Origin: Sphaerochaeta globosa str. Buddy
GTDB taxonomy: Bacteria > Spirochaetota > Spirochaetia > Sphaerochaetales > Sphaerochaetaceae
Direction: 5' to 3'
Length of the DNA: 64,000 bases
Assembly: GCF_000190435.1 (NCBI RefSeq)
Contig: NC_015152.1
Span: 2,176,458-2,240,457, forward strand
Both the position numbers and the translations under genes were made by a program. The notes below the pieces were generated by a model. The model was not told the DNA's origin and ran no database searches. It worked only from the letters and a program-made list of their open reading frames with translations. Below are positions 17,536 to 27,087 of the stretch, piece after piece (position 1 is the stretch's first letter; every line of letters starts with the position of its first letter).

Positions 17536-18843
17536 CTACCTGTCAGTTTCTCTATTGGTCGACAGGGTAACCTCAATGCCATCCTCAACCAGGAAGGTGC
17601 AAAACAGCCGTTCCAGTTCTGTGTCATTGTTGAGGAAGCTGGTGAAGTTTACCACAATGGTATCCCGATATCCGATCACCGCAAGGGCTACCTTGTTCAG
17701 TAGTCCAGGGCTTAGGTGAAAATCTACTCTTCGAATGGTGCCTTCCAAGGCTGGAGGAAGCTCAAGTTGCCCAAGATTGGATATGACACCCGAATACTGG
17801 TCATCGCCCAGATAATCAGATAAAAGCTTGAACAAGGGGTTCTTCAATATATTGGGGGCAAACCGAATCAGCGGAGTGCGCTCTCCCCCAACATTTCTTC
17901 GTATCTGGCTGAGCAACCGTTTACGGTCCTGACTCTGAGCCATCTGCAAATGTACTTCCTTCGTAATTTCATCAAAGGTGTAAACACCGAGCGCCGGTTC
18001 AATACCGATGACGGCAAATAGTGTGAAATTACGCATGGTCTCATACCCGAAGATCTTCCTCAGGTTCATGGGAACCGATAAACGTATCGGTTTGCGATGC
18101 TTTTGGGAAGGCACTTCCGACTGCTGCAGTTGTGAGAGTGCATACAGATACGTCGAAGAGAGGTATTCTCCGATGGTAATCCCCCTAGCTTTTGCACGTT
18201 CCTTGATCTGCTTGGTTGCAATGCTCGCGCTAATAACCTTTACACGGTCATCAATGCCGCCTCTGCCTTTGCGGTGATAGGCTTTGCTGATCTTTGGGTA
18301 TGAAGGAAGATTTTTGTCATAGAGGTGCTGAAATGGATCACTGAATTCTTGTTTGGAAGGTCTGGCCTTGTAGTCCAGTCCCCCGGAAAATTGGAATTCT
18401 GCGATACCTGCATGATGACAATAGCGTTCAACCAACAATTTCAGATATGCCATTGCCCCAGATCCATCGGTAAGGGCGTGAAAGCACTCCAGTGCAATGC
18501 GATGCTCATTGTACAGCACCTTGAACAAGTAGTTATTGTTTTCCTTGAACAAAAAGCGTCCACTTGGGTATGAACCTTCCGCATGGACGATCGGTTGCTT
18601 AGGATTTGGTGATAGATAATACCAGAAGAAGCCGGCTTTCAAACTGACTTTTGCATAGGAACACCGCTCCAGTACATCATGCAAAGCCTGCTCAAGAATC
18701 TCCTTCTTGATTGCGAAGTGCAAATCGATAGAGACCCTGAACGTGTTGGCATTATACACTGCCTCAGTAGGAGGGTAAATCAGAGCTGAATTATCTAGTG
18801 CAATAAACCCCTCCGGGGCATAATTCTGTACTCGTATTTTCAA
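17536..18843 (-). CDS. Condensation/alcohol-acetyltransferase-like acyltransferase
   Basis: Probable acyl transfer from acyl-CoA to an alcohol. The 435-residue protein resembles the alcohol-acetyltransferase and condensation-domain superfamily: the H-x3-D-G catalytic motif is seen as CFHALTDGSGA near residue 120, and SVPMNLRKIFG and VISNLGQLELP match the second half of that fold. It has no signal peptide. Its start overlaps the gcvT stop by 4 bases and it precedes the DUF6320-like gene by 8 bases. Substrate unknown; papA-like or wax-ester-type activity are alternatives. Confidence 0.65.
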   Translation of the reverse strand: MKIRVQNYAPEGFIALDNSALIYPPTEAVYNANTFRVSIDLHFAIKKEILEQALHDVLERCSYAKVSLKAGFFWYYLSPNPKQPIVHAEGSYPSGRFLFKENNNYLFKVLYNEHRIALECFHALTDGSGAMAYLKLLVERYCHHAGIAEFQFSGGLDYKARPSKQEFSDPFQHLYDKNLPSYPKISKAYHRKGRGGIDDRVKVISASIATKQIKERAKARGITIGEYLSSTYLYALSQLQQSEVPSQKHRKPIRLSVPMNLRKIFGYETMRNFTLFAVIGIEPALGVYTFDEITKEVHLQMAQSQDRKRLLSQIRRNVGGERTPLIRFAPNILKNPLFKLLSDYLGDDQYSGVISNLGQLELPPALEGTIRRVDFHLSPGLLNKVALAVIGYRDTIVVNFTSFLNNDTELERLFCTFLVEDGIEVTLSTNRETDR

Positions 18844-19958
18844 GGTTGTTCGTTCTTCATCCCACGTTTATAAAACGGGGTCCGTACCAACTTCGCCCGT
18901 TTGTGTTGCCCGTGAATCTCGACTTGTACGACATCACCAAACTTCAGGCTCGTCGCTCGGTCGATGAGGGCGTAAGCACAAAATATTCCCAGTGTAGGAC
19001 TCTTGTTCCCGCTGGTAACATATCCGATATCCCGCCCGTCAAGCAAAACCCGATACCCATTGCGGGGTACTGCCTTGTCGAGCATTTCAATGCCACGTAG
19101 AGTTCGGGGAATTCCTTCCTCTTGTTGTTTGAGTAGCGCTTCCCTTCCGCAGAAATCAGCCTTCTCAAGCTTTACAAAGACTCCCAGGTTCGCTTCAAGA
19201 GGGGTGATTGAGTCGCTGATCTCATGTCCGTACAAAGGCAGCTTGGCTTCCATACGCAAGGTGTCACGACTACCCAGTCCGCAGGGAATAAGACCATATG
19301 CTTTACCGGCTTCAAGCAGGGTGTCCCAAAGCAGAGGGCCGTCATCAGATGCGCAATAGAGCTCAAATCCATCCTCTCCGGTGTATCCGGTTCGGCTGAT
19401 AAGGGCCATTATCTCACCCACTTCGCACTGACTTCTGAAGGTAAAGCTCTTAATCGAAGCGCAATCGGTGACCAAGGTACTGAGTATTTGCTCGGCAAGA
19501 GGTCCTTGCAGAGCCAATTGTACGGTGGCATCCGAGAGGTCTACAACCTGGGGACAAAGATGTGCGTGAGGATTGTCAGTCTTGATCCATGCCAAATCTT
19601 TTGGTGTATTGGAGGCATTCATCACAACCAAGAAAGAGGTATCGGTACGGCGATAGATGAGCAGGTCATCTACCACGGTTCCATTCGGATAGCACATCAA
19701 AGTATAGCGGCATTGTCCGACAGCCATATCGCTGATCGAATTGGTGCACAGGTAGTCGAGATAGGCATCTGCACTCTCACCGCTTACCAGACACTCCCCC
19801 ATATGCGAAACATCAAAAAGACCGGCTTTCGTGCGGACAGCTTCATGCTCCGCGAGAATTCCGCTTTCGAATTGGACTGGCAATTCCCATCCCCCAAAAT
19901 CAATGAGCTTGACTGATGGATAGGTACTGTATCGCTCATACAATGGTGTGCGTTTCAT
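18840..19958 (-). CDS. gcvT: Aminomethyltransferase, glycine cleavage T protein
   Basis: Transfers the aminomethyl carbon from the H protein to tetrahydrofolate, releasing ammonia. It is 372 residues, full length, with [10 protein letters not shown], the catalytic region [32 protein letters not shown] and [13 protein letters not shown] all present. SD AGAGGAT precedes the ATG. The H and P subunits are not in this window; instead gcvT sits between ridA and an acyltransferase, 18 bases after ridA. Confidence 0.93.
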   Translation of the reverse strand: MKRTPLYERYSTYPSVKLIDFGGWELPVQFESGILAEHEAVRTKAGLFDVSHMGECLVSGESADAYLDYLCTNSISDMAVGQCRYTLMCYPNGTVVDDLLIYRRTDTSFLVVMNASNTPKDLAWIKTDNPHAHLCPQVVDLSDATVQLALQGPLAEQILSTLVTDCASIKSFTFRSQCEVGEIMALISRTGYTGEDGFELYCASDDGPLLWDTLLEAGKAYGLIPCGLGSRDTLRMEAKLPLYGHEISDSITPLEANLGVFVKLEKADFCGREALLKQQEEGIPRTLRGIEMLDKAVPRNGYRVLLDGRDIGYVTSGNKSPTLGIFCAYALIDRATSLKFGDVVQVEIHGQHKRAKLVRTPFYKRGMKNEQP

Positions 19959-19976
19959 GGTTCATCCTCTTTCTAT

Positions 19977-20372
19977 TTAGGCTAGGGCAATCATTTCAAT
20001 CTCGACCGCTACATCCTTTGGCAGCTTTGCTACCTGGACAGCAGAACGAGCAGGAAGGATTCCTTCACCAAAATAGGAGGCATAGACTTGGTTGACGGCA
20101 GCAAAATCATCCATATTCTTGAGGAAAACCGTTGCTTTGACTACCTTGGATAAATCGGTACCGGCTTCGGTCAGTACTGCTTTAAGATTCTCAAACACTT
20201 GCTTGGCTTGGTTGGCGGCATCCCCGCCGACGAGCTCATTGGTCTTGGGATCAACCGGCATCTGACCGCTGGTGAAAACGAAGGGACCGGCTATGACAGC
20301 TTGGCTGTAAGGGCCGATGGCCTTTGGGGCCTTATCAGTATTGACTTGTGTTTTTTTCAATTGAAACATCAT
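19977..20372 (-). CDS. ridA: RidA-family enamine/imine deaminase
   Basis: Hydrolyses reactive enamine/imine intermediates released by PLP enzymes. It is 131 residues, typical. Visible are AIGPYSQAV, TSGQMPVDP and the C-terminal PARSAVQVAKLPKDVAVEIEMIA with the conserved substrate-binding Arg and Glu. The first of two adjacent ATGs is preferred because AGGAG lies 7-8 bases upstream. It heads the operon ridA-gcvT-acyltransferase-membrane protein. Confidence 0.93.
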   Translation of the reverse strand: MMFQLKKTQVNTDKAPKAIGPYSQAVIAGPFVFTSGQMPVDPKTNELVGGDAANQAKQVFENLKAVLTEAGTDLSKVVKATVFLKNMDDFAAVNQVYASYFGEGILPARSAVQVAKLPKDVAVEIEMIALA

Positions 20373-20455
20373 AATTGTATCTCCTCTTTACCTAGATAGA
20401 ATACCCGTTGCAGGATACTCTTGCAAGGTGAATGTGCTCATCGTATGCTAATGGC

Positions 20456-20986
20456 ATGCAAATGATGATGATCTATTCCAGCCCCAGGAAACGGGGAAAT
20501 AGTACAACCTTGGCAAAAGTGTTTGCCCAAACATCGCAAAACCAATACACCCTCAAAGAGGTGCATCTTCAGGATGCCCAGCTACAGCCTTGTAGGGCAT
20601 GCAAATGGTGTAAAACCCATTATCGATGTGTAATCGAGGATGGAATGAATGAACTCTGCCTCACCTTTAAGGAAAGTGAAGCAATTTGCTTCTCAACTCC
20701 TGTATTTTGGTGGGGCGTTTCAGCACAGCTCAAACTATTCATCGACCGGTTGTATCAGTTACAGATGGATGACTTCAAGGATAAGAAACTCTCTGTGATA
20801 GCAACCGGGGAAGATACCCTTGACGGCGTGCAGTATCGGCTGGTCAAAGAACAGTTCGAGGCAATTTGTGAATATACCGGCATGGAATTTGCCGGTTACT
20901 TGCCTGTTTGCGCTGATGATGACAATCCTGCTGGCGAGAACGTAGAAGCCCTCGCCCAAGCACGTGCATTGTTTACAGGAATGTAA
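20456..20986 (+). CDS. NAD(P)H-dependent FMN reductase / flavodoxin-fold oxidoreductase
   Basis: A cytosolic flavoprotein likely reducing FMN, quinones or iron compounds. The 176-residue reading from ATG 20456 starts MQMMMIYSSPRKRGNST, where SSPRKRGNST is the FMN phosphate loop; an in-frame start at 20432 adds 8 residues with a close SD (AAGGTG). CRACKWCKTHYRCVIEDGM and STPVFWWGVSAQLKLFIDRL are typical of the iron-sulfur-flavoprotein-like group, including a C-x2-C-x5-C cluster that might bind a metal centre. It is divergent from ridA and overlaps the next gene tail-to-tail by 14 bases. Confidence 0.8.
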   Translation: MQMMMIYSSPRKRGNSTTLAKVFAQTSQNQYTLKEVHLQDAQLQPCRACKWCKTHYRCVIEDGMNELCLTFKESEAICFSTPVFWWGVSAQLKLFIDRLYQLQMDDFKDKKLSVIATGEDTLDGVQYRLVKEQFEAICEYTGMEFAGYLPVCADDDNPAGENVEALAQARALFTGM

Positions 20987-21617
20987 GCAAATCCTCAACC
21001 TGGCGAGCCATTGCATACATGGATGGCTCTTTCTGCATTCCTTTTGGAAAGCCGAAGCCCCAGTCTACGGCAATGAATGCAACGCCTGATTCTGCAGCCC
21101 CTTTCTGGTCGTGCGTGGTATCACCGATAAGCACAGCGTCCTCTTTTGCAACACCCAGATCATCCAAAACATTCTGAACGATGTCAGCTTTTGAGAGAGA
21201 AGAGGATGCATCGGCTCCCCGGATTGAATCAAAGAAAGAAGCAAGACCGAAGTGCTCTAGCATCTGGGCTGCCAGAAGCTCATATTTGAGCGTACCAACT
21301 GCAAGCAGATACCCTTGCTTTTTCAATGCTTGCAGAGTCTTTACCATGTGGTCATATACAGAAGCATTGAACATTCCTCGCTCATTGTATTCCTTGCGAT
21401 ACAAAACAACAGCCTGATCAATCAGAGAAGGGTCCATATCATATACTTTCACAAAACATTGGGTGATGGGCGGGCCAATGAACTTGCTGAGTTGTTTGGG
21501 ATCATGCACGGGTTCAAGACCGAGCTGCTGCACCGTAGCATTTGCTGTAGCGAAGATGCCCGGTGAGGTATTCATCAAGGTTCCATCGAGGTCAAAAATT
21601 GCGAGTTTGAAATTCAT
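20973..21617 (-). CDS. HAD-superfamily phosphatase (phosphoglycolate phosphatase-like)
   Basis: Cytosolic phosphatase of 214 residues. HAD motif I is FDLDGTLMNTS at the N terminus, motif II region VGTLKYELL, a motif III lysine (SLSKADIV) and motif IV LIGDTTHDQKGA. The helical cap between motifs I and II matches the Gph/PpaX group. Substrate could be 2-phosphoglycolate, pyrophosphate or a sugar phosphate. ATG overlaps the suhB stop by 4 bases. Confidence 0.85.
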   Translation of the reverse strand: MNFKLAIFDLDGTLMNTSPGIFATANATVQQLGLEPVHDPKQLSKFIGPPITQCFVKVYDMDPSLIDQAVVLYRKEYNERGMFNASVYDHMVKTLQALKKQGYLLAVGTLKYELLAAQMLEHFGLASFFDSIRGADASSSLSKADIVQNVLDDLGVAKEDAVLIGDTTHDQKGAAESGVAFIAVDWGFGFPKGMQKEPSMYAMARQVEDLLTFL

Positions 21618-22411
21618 GCATGAACCATATGCAAAATATGCTGGTGAATCAAGCCATTTGATGCAATCAGATCACATCGGGTATCAGTAAACGGTTGTTT
21701 GGGGTCGGCGCTCTCTACCATTCCGCCGGCTTCCCTGACCAGCATCAGACCTGCAGCCATGTCGTAATAGCCGAGGCACAATTCGTAATAACCATCCAAT
21801 CTTCCGCTCGCAATGTAGGCAAGTTCCAGTGCACATGATCCATATGAGCGGAAATCACTGGTTGCCAAGAAGATTCTCTTTGCGGTCTCAAAATACGTGT
21901 CAACCAACTCATGTCGGCGATGCGGGGGAACACACACCATCAGCGCTTTCGCAAATTCCTTTACCGAGGAGACAACAATAGGCTGCCCGTTCAAATAGGC
22001 CCCTGCCCCTTCACTGGCCCAAAAAAGTTCCTGCTGTCTTGGATTGAACACCACTCCCACCAGAGGGTGAAATGGTTCAATCTCCCAGGCAATACTGATT
22101 GTGTAGTTGGGAAGCGACCTAAAAAAGTTCGTGGTGCCGTCAATGGGATCGATAATCCACCGCCCATGGGCGCTTTCACCACTTGTTCCTGTTTCTTCCC
22201 CGAAGATTGCGTCATCAGGAAAGTGTTTTCTGATGGTAGCAATTATCAGCTCCTCACAGGCACGATCTGCATCGGTGACAAAATCGTTGAGATGCTTGTC
22301 GTGTACTTCGATTTGCGGATTTTTCCCTGCTTCCAGAACATAGGAACCGGCCAGCCTTGCTGCTTGCAAGGCTACCTCCAAATGGCGGGCAATGAGGTTT
22401 GTGTTGTTCAT
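21614..22411 (-). CDS. suhB: Inositol monophosphatase family protein
   Basis: Mg-dependent, Li-sensitive phosphatase of inositol-1-phosphate or similar sugar phosphates. It is 265 residues. The metal site is complete: [24 protein letters not shown] and the C-terminal [14 protein letters not shown]. It lies between the repeat-rich protein (4-base overlap) and the HAD phosphatase (4-base overlap), so the three are translationally coupled. SuhB homologues also act in transcription antitermination, which cannot be judged here. Confidence 0.9.
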   Translation of the reverse strand: MNNTNLIARHLEVALQAARLAGSYVLEAGKNPQIEVHDKHLNDFVTDADRACEELIIATIRKHFPDDAIFGEETGTSGESAHGRWIIDPIDGTTNFFRSLPNYTISIAWEIEPFHPLVGVVFNPRQQELFWASEGAGAYLNGQPIVVSSVKEFAKALMVCVPPHRRHELVDTYFETAKRIFLATSDFRSYGSCALELAYIASGRLDGYYELCLGYYDMAAGLMLVREAGGMVESADPKQPFTDTRCDLIASNGLIHQHILHMVHA

Positions 22412-25400
22412 CGTATTCGTTTCTTCTCCAGGATGCGTTCACCCAAGTTGACTACATACTTCCAATCCGACTGTGAGAATTCTTCAAAGTGGATTATTTT
22501 TTCTTCCGCGTGATAGAGGGTCCCTGCATGGCTATACCCAAGGTATAAGACATTCCAACTTGTCTTGCCTTGAGCATACATGATAGCCCCTACATTGTTT
22601 CTTCTATCCCAGGCACGAAGCATGTCGCCTTTCCCAGCCATTAATACTACGGTTAGGTCAATGCCGGGGATGGTAAACATTTTATCTTTATTATCAGAAT
22701 TCTGTGCTTGACGAGCTTGCTCGATCAATGATGATGTTCCCATCAACAATTGAGGTTCAGCATTCTTACAGAATTCAAAGAACGTATTCTCCGTAGTCTC
22801 CTTAAGCTTGCCCAGAATTTCCTTTATGGTAAAAGGGAGATTTCCATCAAAGGAACTTACCACTTCCTCCAGCTGTACCACAGTAGTGGGTGCATTCTTT
22901 TCTGCTTCAGCAGAAGCAGCTTCCCTACTTCCTGATTTGGCAATCGTATCGGCAAGTATGAATCGGGGAATTGGAGTAGAGGGAACCTCAACCTTTTCCT
23001 CGCTCTTACTCTCCTCATCCTTCTCTTTCTTATGCTCCCTGTACTCTGGAGGCAGGGCAAGGCGATTATCGGGATGGTAAGGTTTCTCCTCAACTTTAAC
23101 CGGAGTACCCTCTTCATCTCCTACAGGTTCTTCCTCTACGGCAGGTTCTTCCTCTACGGTAGGTTCTTCCACTATGGTAGGTTCTTCCACTACGGCAGGT
23201 TCTTCCACTACGGTAGGTTCTTCCACTATGGTAGGTTCTTCCACTATGGTAGGTTCTTCCACTATGGTAGGTTCTTCCACTATGGTAGGTTCTTCCACTC
23301 TGGTAGGTTCTTCCACTATGGTAGGTTCTTCCACTATGGTAGGTTCTTCCACTATGGTAGGTTCTTCCACTACGGCAGGTTCTTCCTCTACGGTAGGTTC
23401 TTCCTCTCCAGGAAGCTCATCTTCTTCAGTAAGCAAATCTCCAATCGGAGTGTCATCATCAAAGAATAATTCTGTTTCGCCAAACGTCGATTTCTCTAGG
23501 GGTTTTGCCAGAGTTGGTTCCGTTTTTTTGGCAGTTTCTTCAGGAACCCCTTTTGCAATATTCGATAAATGAGAGAAGAAAGAAAATGGGGAAGAAGGTT
23601 TGCTCACAGGTGCAGGCTCTTCCTTTCCTTCTGTCTGAAGCATGGAAACCAAGTCTTCTTCATCATCCTCATCAGTGGATCCCGTATGGAACAGTTCAGA
23701 AAACTCTTCTGTTCCATCCTCCATATCCTCGTCAGCAGAATTCAAAGAGTCCGGTATTTCATTGTCCCCATCATCATGGTCATCGGTTGGTTCAAGGATG
23801 CAATAGGCTTCATTCTCGTATTCATCCCCTTCTCCATCATGATCTTCATATTGATCTAGTTCGTCATCGTCAAACTCAAACAGACTCGGTTGTTCTTCAA
23901 ATACCGCCAACTCATCGGCAGTCTCAAGTTCATCCTGCTCGTTATCATCTTGATTCTCTTCAGTTTCTTCTGAAGCCGTAAAATATGAGGAGCCCATATA
24001 AGGTGACTTTGCGGGCAGCTCTTCCTCAACAGGCAGCTCTTCCTCAACAGGCAGCTCTTCCTCAACAGGCAGCTCTTCCTCAACAGGCAGCTCTTCCTCA
24101 ACAGGCAGCTCTTCCTCAACAGGCAGCTCTTCCTCAACAGACAGCTCTTCCTCAACAGGCAGCTCTTCCTCAACAGACAGCTCTTCCTCAACAGGCAGCT
24201 CTTCCTCAACAGACAGCTCTTCCTCAACAGGCAGCTCTTCCTCAACAGGCAGCTCTTCCTCAACAGGCAGTTCTTCCTCTACGGGCAGCTCTTCCTCTAC
24301 GGGCAGCTCTTCCTCTACGGAAGGTTCTTCGTGATGGATATCGGAGAAGGGAGAAAGCCCAAGGATATCCTTAAGTGTAGCTATTCCTTCCCAATTTGTA
24401 GCTAGATTTGCCAGTTGCAGAAAGGAAAGTTCGAGTACGTCATTCTGCATACTCAGTGGATAGAGCATAGCATGCTTGGTATCTACGATTACTGTCTTGC
24501 TCTTCTGCTGTATAGCAAGAGAGCGTGCATCCAGTTCAACCTTGAGAAAATTACAATAATCTGTAGCATCGCTAAAAGGATTAAGAGATGCATATGCATG
24601 CTGACAAAAAGGAACTTGCACAACCAGCTCTTTCTTTCCATCCTCAAACAATGCATTCAGTGAACCACCAGGGACGGCAACATTGCGGGTATAGTGCATG
24701 GTTCCCAACATAGCAGTAAAGAAAGTAATAGGCACCAGAGTTTCCTTTTCCGCTTCAATCTCTTTCCACTGTTGGGCAAGATCTGGATCTTGTTCGCATA
24801 CCGCTCGTTTAATACTCTCATACGCCCTATCAAGCAAGGACTCTGCATCAAAACAATAATACATGGCACCAAAACGGACAAACGGACGATTCCTTCTATC
24901 TGTACTATCCGTTAATAATGAGGGAGCTTCCTCTACAGGTTGTGAAGCAAAATTTTGACAGAGCAGATAAGCATCACGTTCAGATAACTGAGTATCCTTA
25001 AGTACGTCGAAGAGAGCAAAACCATCCCTTCGCTGTACAATGCCATCAATCCATGACTCCCATTTCTGTTCTTTGATAATCCGGTCCATCACAACATCGA
25101 GATTATCGACATTTTCTCCACGGCTCTTGAGCATCTCCAACTGGAGCATGCTTGCCTGTTTGAAGGTAGCGCTATCCTCACGGAGTTGGTCTATGCCCTC
25201 AATCGCACGTTTTGAAAGCTTGAGGAATGAAGAAAGCAGACCATCGAGCTTGGCAGGGAACACCTCGCTGACAAGTGCGTTGAAAGGCTGCATCTTATAG
25301 CGCAAGGCTGTATAGGTTTGCTCAAGCAACTCAGGCTGGACAATCCTGGGTAGACAGAAATCAGTTGCTTCTTCCTGATAAGCCAAGAGAAGCTGTTCGG

Positions 25401-25809
25401 AATCGAGAGTTTGCTGGGAGCGGAGAAGCAAGGCAGTGTTGTCAACGTACCGGACAGTTTTCCTACAAAGATCCTCAAAAACCTGGGTAAGCCGTTTCCA
25501 GTCCTTGTTTGCAATATCGCGGTTCTTGGAAGGTTCAGCCTGCCAATAGGGTAAAAGTTGTGCCAGATAGGAAACCAGCCGCTCAGAAACCTGCTGGGCG
25601 AAGACATCCTGTTTCTTAAGATTCGCAATGCGCCGGCGTTCCCAACATGCGTATTTCAACAGTTCAAAGGGATGGTAGGCAACAATGATACTCTGTATGA
25701 TCCTCACATCATTGGTAAGGAAAACAGAGATTTCTTTCAGATTCTTTTGGATCTTATCCGGAGAAATATCTCCGATGGACAGCAAATCCCAGCCCTCACT
25801 ATTTTTCAC
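22408..25809 (-). CDS. Giant acidic repeat protein of unknown function
   Basis: I do not recognise this 1133-residue protein. Residues 1-480 form a non-repetitive, largely helical region; then 17 tandem six-residue units of PVEEEL type, a very acidic Asp/Glu/Ser linker of about 200 residues, 16 six-residue units of VEEPTI type, a basic-acidic linker and a C-terminal domain of about 180 residues (from [17 protein letters not shown] to LEKKRIR). There is no signal peptide or membrane helix, so it should be cytosolic. GTG at 25809 is chosen over GTG 25818 because AGGAG lies 8 bases upstream. The rod-like acidic middle suggests a scaffold joining two folded ends. It overlaps suhB by 4 bases. Confidence 0.8.
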   Translation of the reverse strand: MKNSEGWDLLSIGDISPDKIQKNLKEISVFLTNDVRIIQSIIVAYHPFELLKYACWERRRIANLKKQDVFAQQVSERLVSYLAQLLPYWQAEPSKNRDIANKDWKRLTQVFEDLCRKTVRYVDNTALLLRSQQTLDSEQLLLAYQEEATDFCLPRIVQPELLEQTYTALRYKMQPFNALVSEVFPAKLDGLLSSFLKLSKRAIEGIDQLREDSATFKQASMLQLEMLKSRGENVDNLDVVMDRIIKEQKWESWIDGIVQRRDGFALFDVLKDTQLSERDAYLLCQNFASQPVEEAPSLLTDSTDRRNRPFVRFGAMYYCFDAESLLDRAYESIKRAVCEQDPDLAQQWKEIEAEKETLVPITFFTAMLGTMHYTRNVAVPGGSLNALFEDGKKELVVQVPFCQHAYASLNPFSDATDYCNFLKVELDARSLAIQQKSKTVIVDTKHAMLYPLSMQNDVLELSFLQLANLATNWEGIATLKDILGLSPFSDIHHEEPSVEEELPVEEELPVEEELPVEEELPVEEELPVEEELSVEEELPVEEELSVEEELPVEEELSVEEELPVEEELPVEEELPVEEELPVEEELPVEEELPVEEELPAKSPYMGSSYFTASEETEENQDDNEQDELETADELAVFEEQPSLFEFDDDELDQYEDHDGEGDEYENEAYCILEPTDDHDDGDNEIPDSLNSADEDMEDGTEEFSELFHTGSTDEDDEEDLVSMLQTEGKEEPAPVSKPSSPFSFFSHLSNIAKGVPEETAKKTEPTLAKPLEKSTFGETELFFDDDTPIGDLLTEEDELPGEEEPTVEEEPAVVEEPTIVEEPTIVEEPTIVEEPTRVEEPTIVEEPTIVEEPTIVEEPTIVEEPTVVEEPAVVEEPTIVEEPTVEEEPAVEEEPVGDEEGTPVKVEEKPYHPDNRLALPPEYREHKKEKDEESKSEEKVEVPSTPIPRFILADTIAKSGSREAASAEAEKNAPTTVVQLEEVVSSFDGNLPFTIKEILGKLKETTENTFFEFCKNAEPQLLMGTSSLIEQARQAQNSDNKDKMFTIPGIDLTVVLMAGKGDMLRAWDRRNNVGAIMYAQGKTSWNVLYLGYSHAGTLYHAEEKIIHFEEFSQSDWKYVVNLGERILEKKRIR
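23125..23412 (-). repeat. 18-bp tandem array, 16 units (VEEPTI coding)
   Basis: Sixteen head-to-tail 18-bp units, consensus on the plus strand AGGTTCTTCCACTATGGT, encode a six-residue acidic repeat in the giant protein. Outer units differ more (TCTACGG variants) than inner ones, as expected if the array grows and shrinks at its centre. Unit length is a multiple of three, so changes in copy number keep the frame. Confidence 0.95.
24014..24319 (-). repeat. 18-bp tandem array, 17 units (PVEEEL coding)
   Basis: Seventeen 18-bp units, plus-strand consensus GGCAGCTCTTCCTCAACA. Units 8, 10 and 12 share a G-to-A change (Pro to Ser), forming a 36-bp higher-order period that points to duplication of unit pairs. 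The three units nearest 24319 carry TCTACG instead of TCAACA, the older edge. Confidence 0.95.
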
Positions 25810-25880
25810 TGTAACCACTCCTTAGCACTGAGCATAGCATACCTTGTCCATGCATTCAAACTCGCAAAGCATACCTTCTA

Positions 25881-27077
25881 TCAAACCTCTTCCAAAGGAG
25901 GCGTTTTCATAGTCCGATAGAAGACAAGGCATAACACCGCAGAGGCAAGCGCAAAGACAGAATACGAGAGAAAAAGTGTTTTATATCCGTACGACTCGAC
26001 CACCAAACCACCCAAGCTGGAACCAAGAACTGCAGGAAGACCAGTCCCAAGTGATATGTAGATGGACATCCCCAACGTACGATGCGAACGTTTGACCCTT
26101 CGTGCAACAAAGTAGATTGCGGCTGGATGAAAAAACCCATACCCTATGCTATGCAGCAGCTGGGCAGCCAAAACACCTGTAATCGAGGGGAACATCGCAT
26201 AGATGACCAAGCGGGCCATCATAGCCAAACCACTTGCAATAAACAAATGCACGGGAAGGGCTTTTTTTCGCTGTATGAGAATTCCAGCAATAATCATTGC
26301 ACCAAACTCACTGCCTGCAGCAAGAGCATTCATCAAACTGATCGCATTAATCTGCAGTTCCTCAACCAAGTACAACGAGAAAAAACTGGAGACCGAAGAC
26401 ATGCTGATCCTGTTCAATGCAATAATGAAAATACCTACCACAAAGGCTCGGTCGTACCAGGTTCCACTTTCCTGTACACCGTCCAATACTTGGAGCTTGC
26501 TCTTTTTCGGCTCACGCTTCCATCCAAGGACCAAAGCAAAGAAAATTGAGCTGATGATCAAGGCATAGGAACCAATACTGACATTGTTCGTTAGGTCCGG
26601 CCTTTTGGTTGCAGCAAAAAGCAAGGAGAAAAAGACGAAACCTACCGTACCAAACGAACGAATCAGGGTATATTTCAGTGAATCACCATTAAAAAGATTG
26701 TTGGTATAGGTATCTAAAACAGGCATCAGGGAGCGAAGGAAAAATGCTACCAGAATCAAACCCGCAATAGTCATCCAAAGTGATGATGACAGCATCAGCA
26801 AGAGCATGCCAAACGAAGACAAAACGGTACTGAAAAGAACAGTACCCTTCATAGTACCCCGTGTATCCACCTGTCGCGCTACAAGCAAGGGCCCGACAAT
26901 TCCGGCTATCTCATACAGCGAAAGAAGGACCCCTACCATTTCGTAGGAATACCCCATATTTCGGAGCATTACCTGCAGAAAAGGGTTCACGATCGCATAG
27001 ATGGAATACACAAAAAAGAATGAAGAATAGAGAATGATCATAGTCCGCATTGTAGGCAATTGAGTGATAAGCAACAA
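25881..27077 (-). CDS. MFS transporter (12 helices)
   Basis: Inner-membrane secondary carrier of 398 residues with about 12 hydrophobic helices and charged central loop (KREPKKSKLQ). GPLLVARQVDTRGTMKG between helices 2 and 3 matches the MFS loop. It resembles the nucleoside/sugar-type MFS_1-like group (LacY/NupG-like), with substrate undetermined. It begins 11 bases after the radical SAM gene and is 72 bases from the repeat-protein start, so these may share a transcript. Confidence 0.82.
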   Translation of the reverse strand: MLLITQLPTMRTMIILYSSFFFVYSIYAIVNPFLQVMLRNMGYSYEMVGVLLSLYEIAGIVGPLLVARQVDTRGTMKGTVLFSTVLSSFGMLLLMLSSSLWMTIAGLILVAFFLRSLMPVLDTYTNNLFNGDSLKYTLIRSFGTVGFVFFSLLFAATKRPDLTNNVSIGSYALIISSIFFALVLGWKREPKKSKLQVLDGVQESGTWYDRAFVVGIFIIALNRISMSSVSSFFSLYLVEELQINAISLMNALAAGSEFGAMIIAGILIQRKKALPVHLFIASGLAMMARLVIYAMFPSITGVLAAQLLHSIGYGFFHPAAIYFVARRVKRSHRTLGMSIYISLGTGLPAVLGSSLGGLVVESYGYKTLFLSYSVFALASAVLCLVFYRTMKTPPLEEV

Positions 27078-27087
27078 GAGCGTACGC

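Noticed and set aside
23032-24374. Long repetitive ORFs on the plus strand and in other frames across the arrays (FFHYGR-, LPQQAA- and RKSCLL-type repeats)
   Set aside because: They arise because an 18-bp unit without stop codons stays open in several frames. They lack SD sequences and sensible starts; the minus-strand frame has folded domains on both sides.
22408-25809. Repeat arrays as a possible CRISPR
   Set aside because: Units are contiguous with no spacers, are in frame and encode protein repeats.
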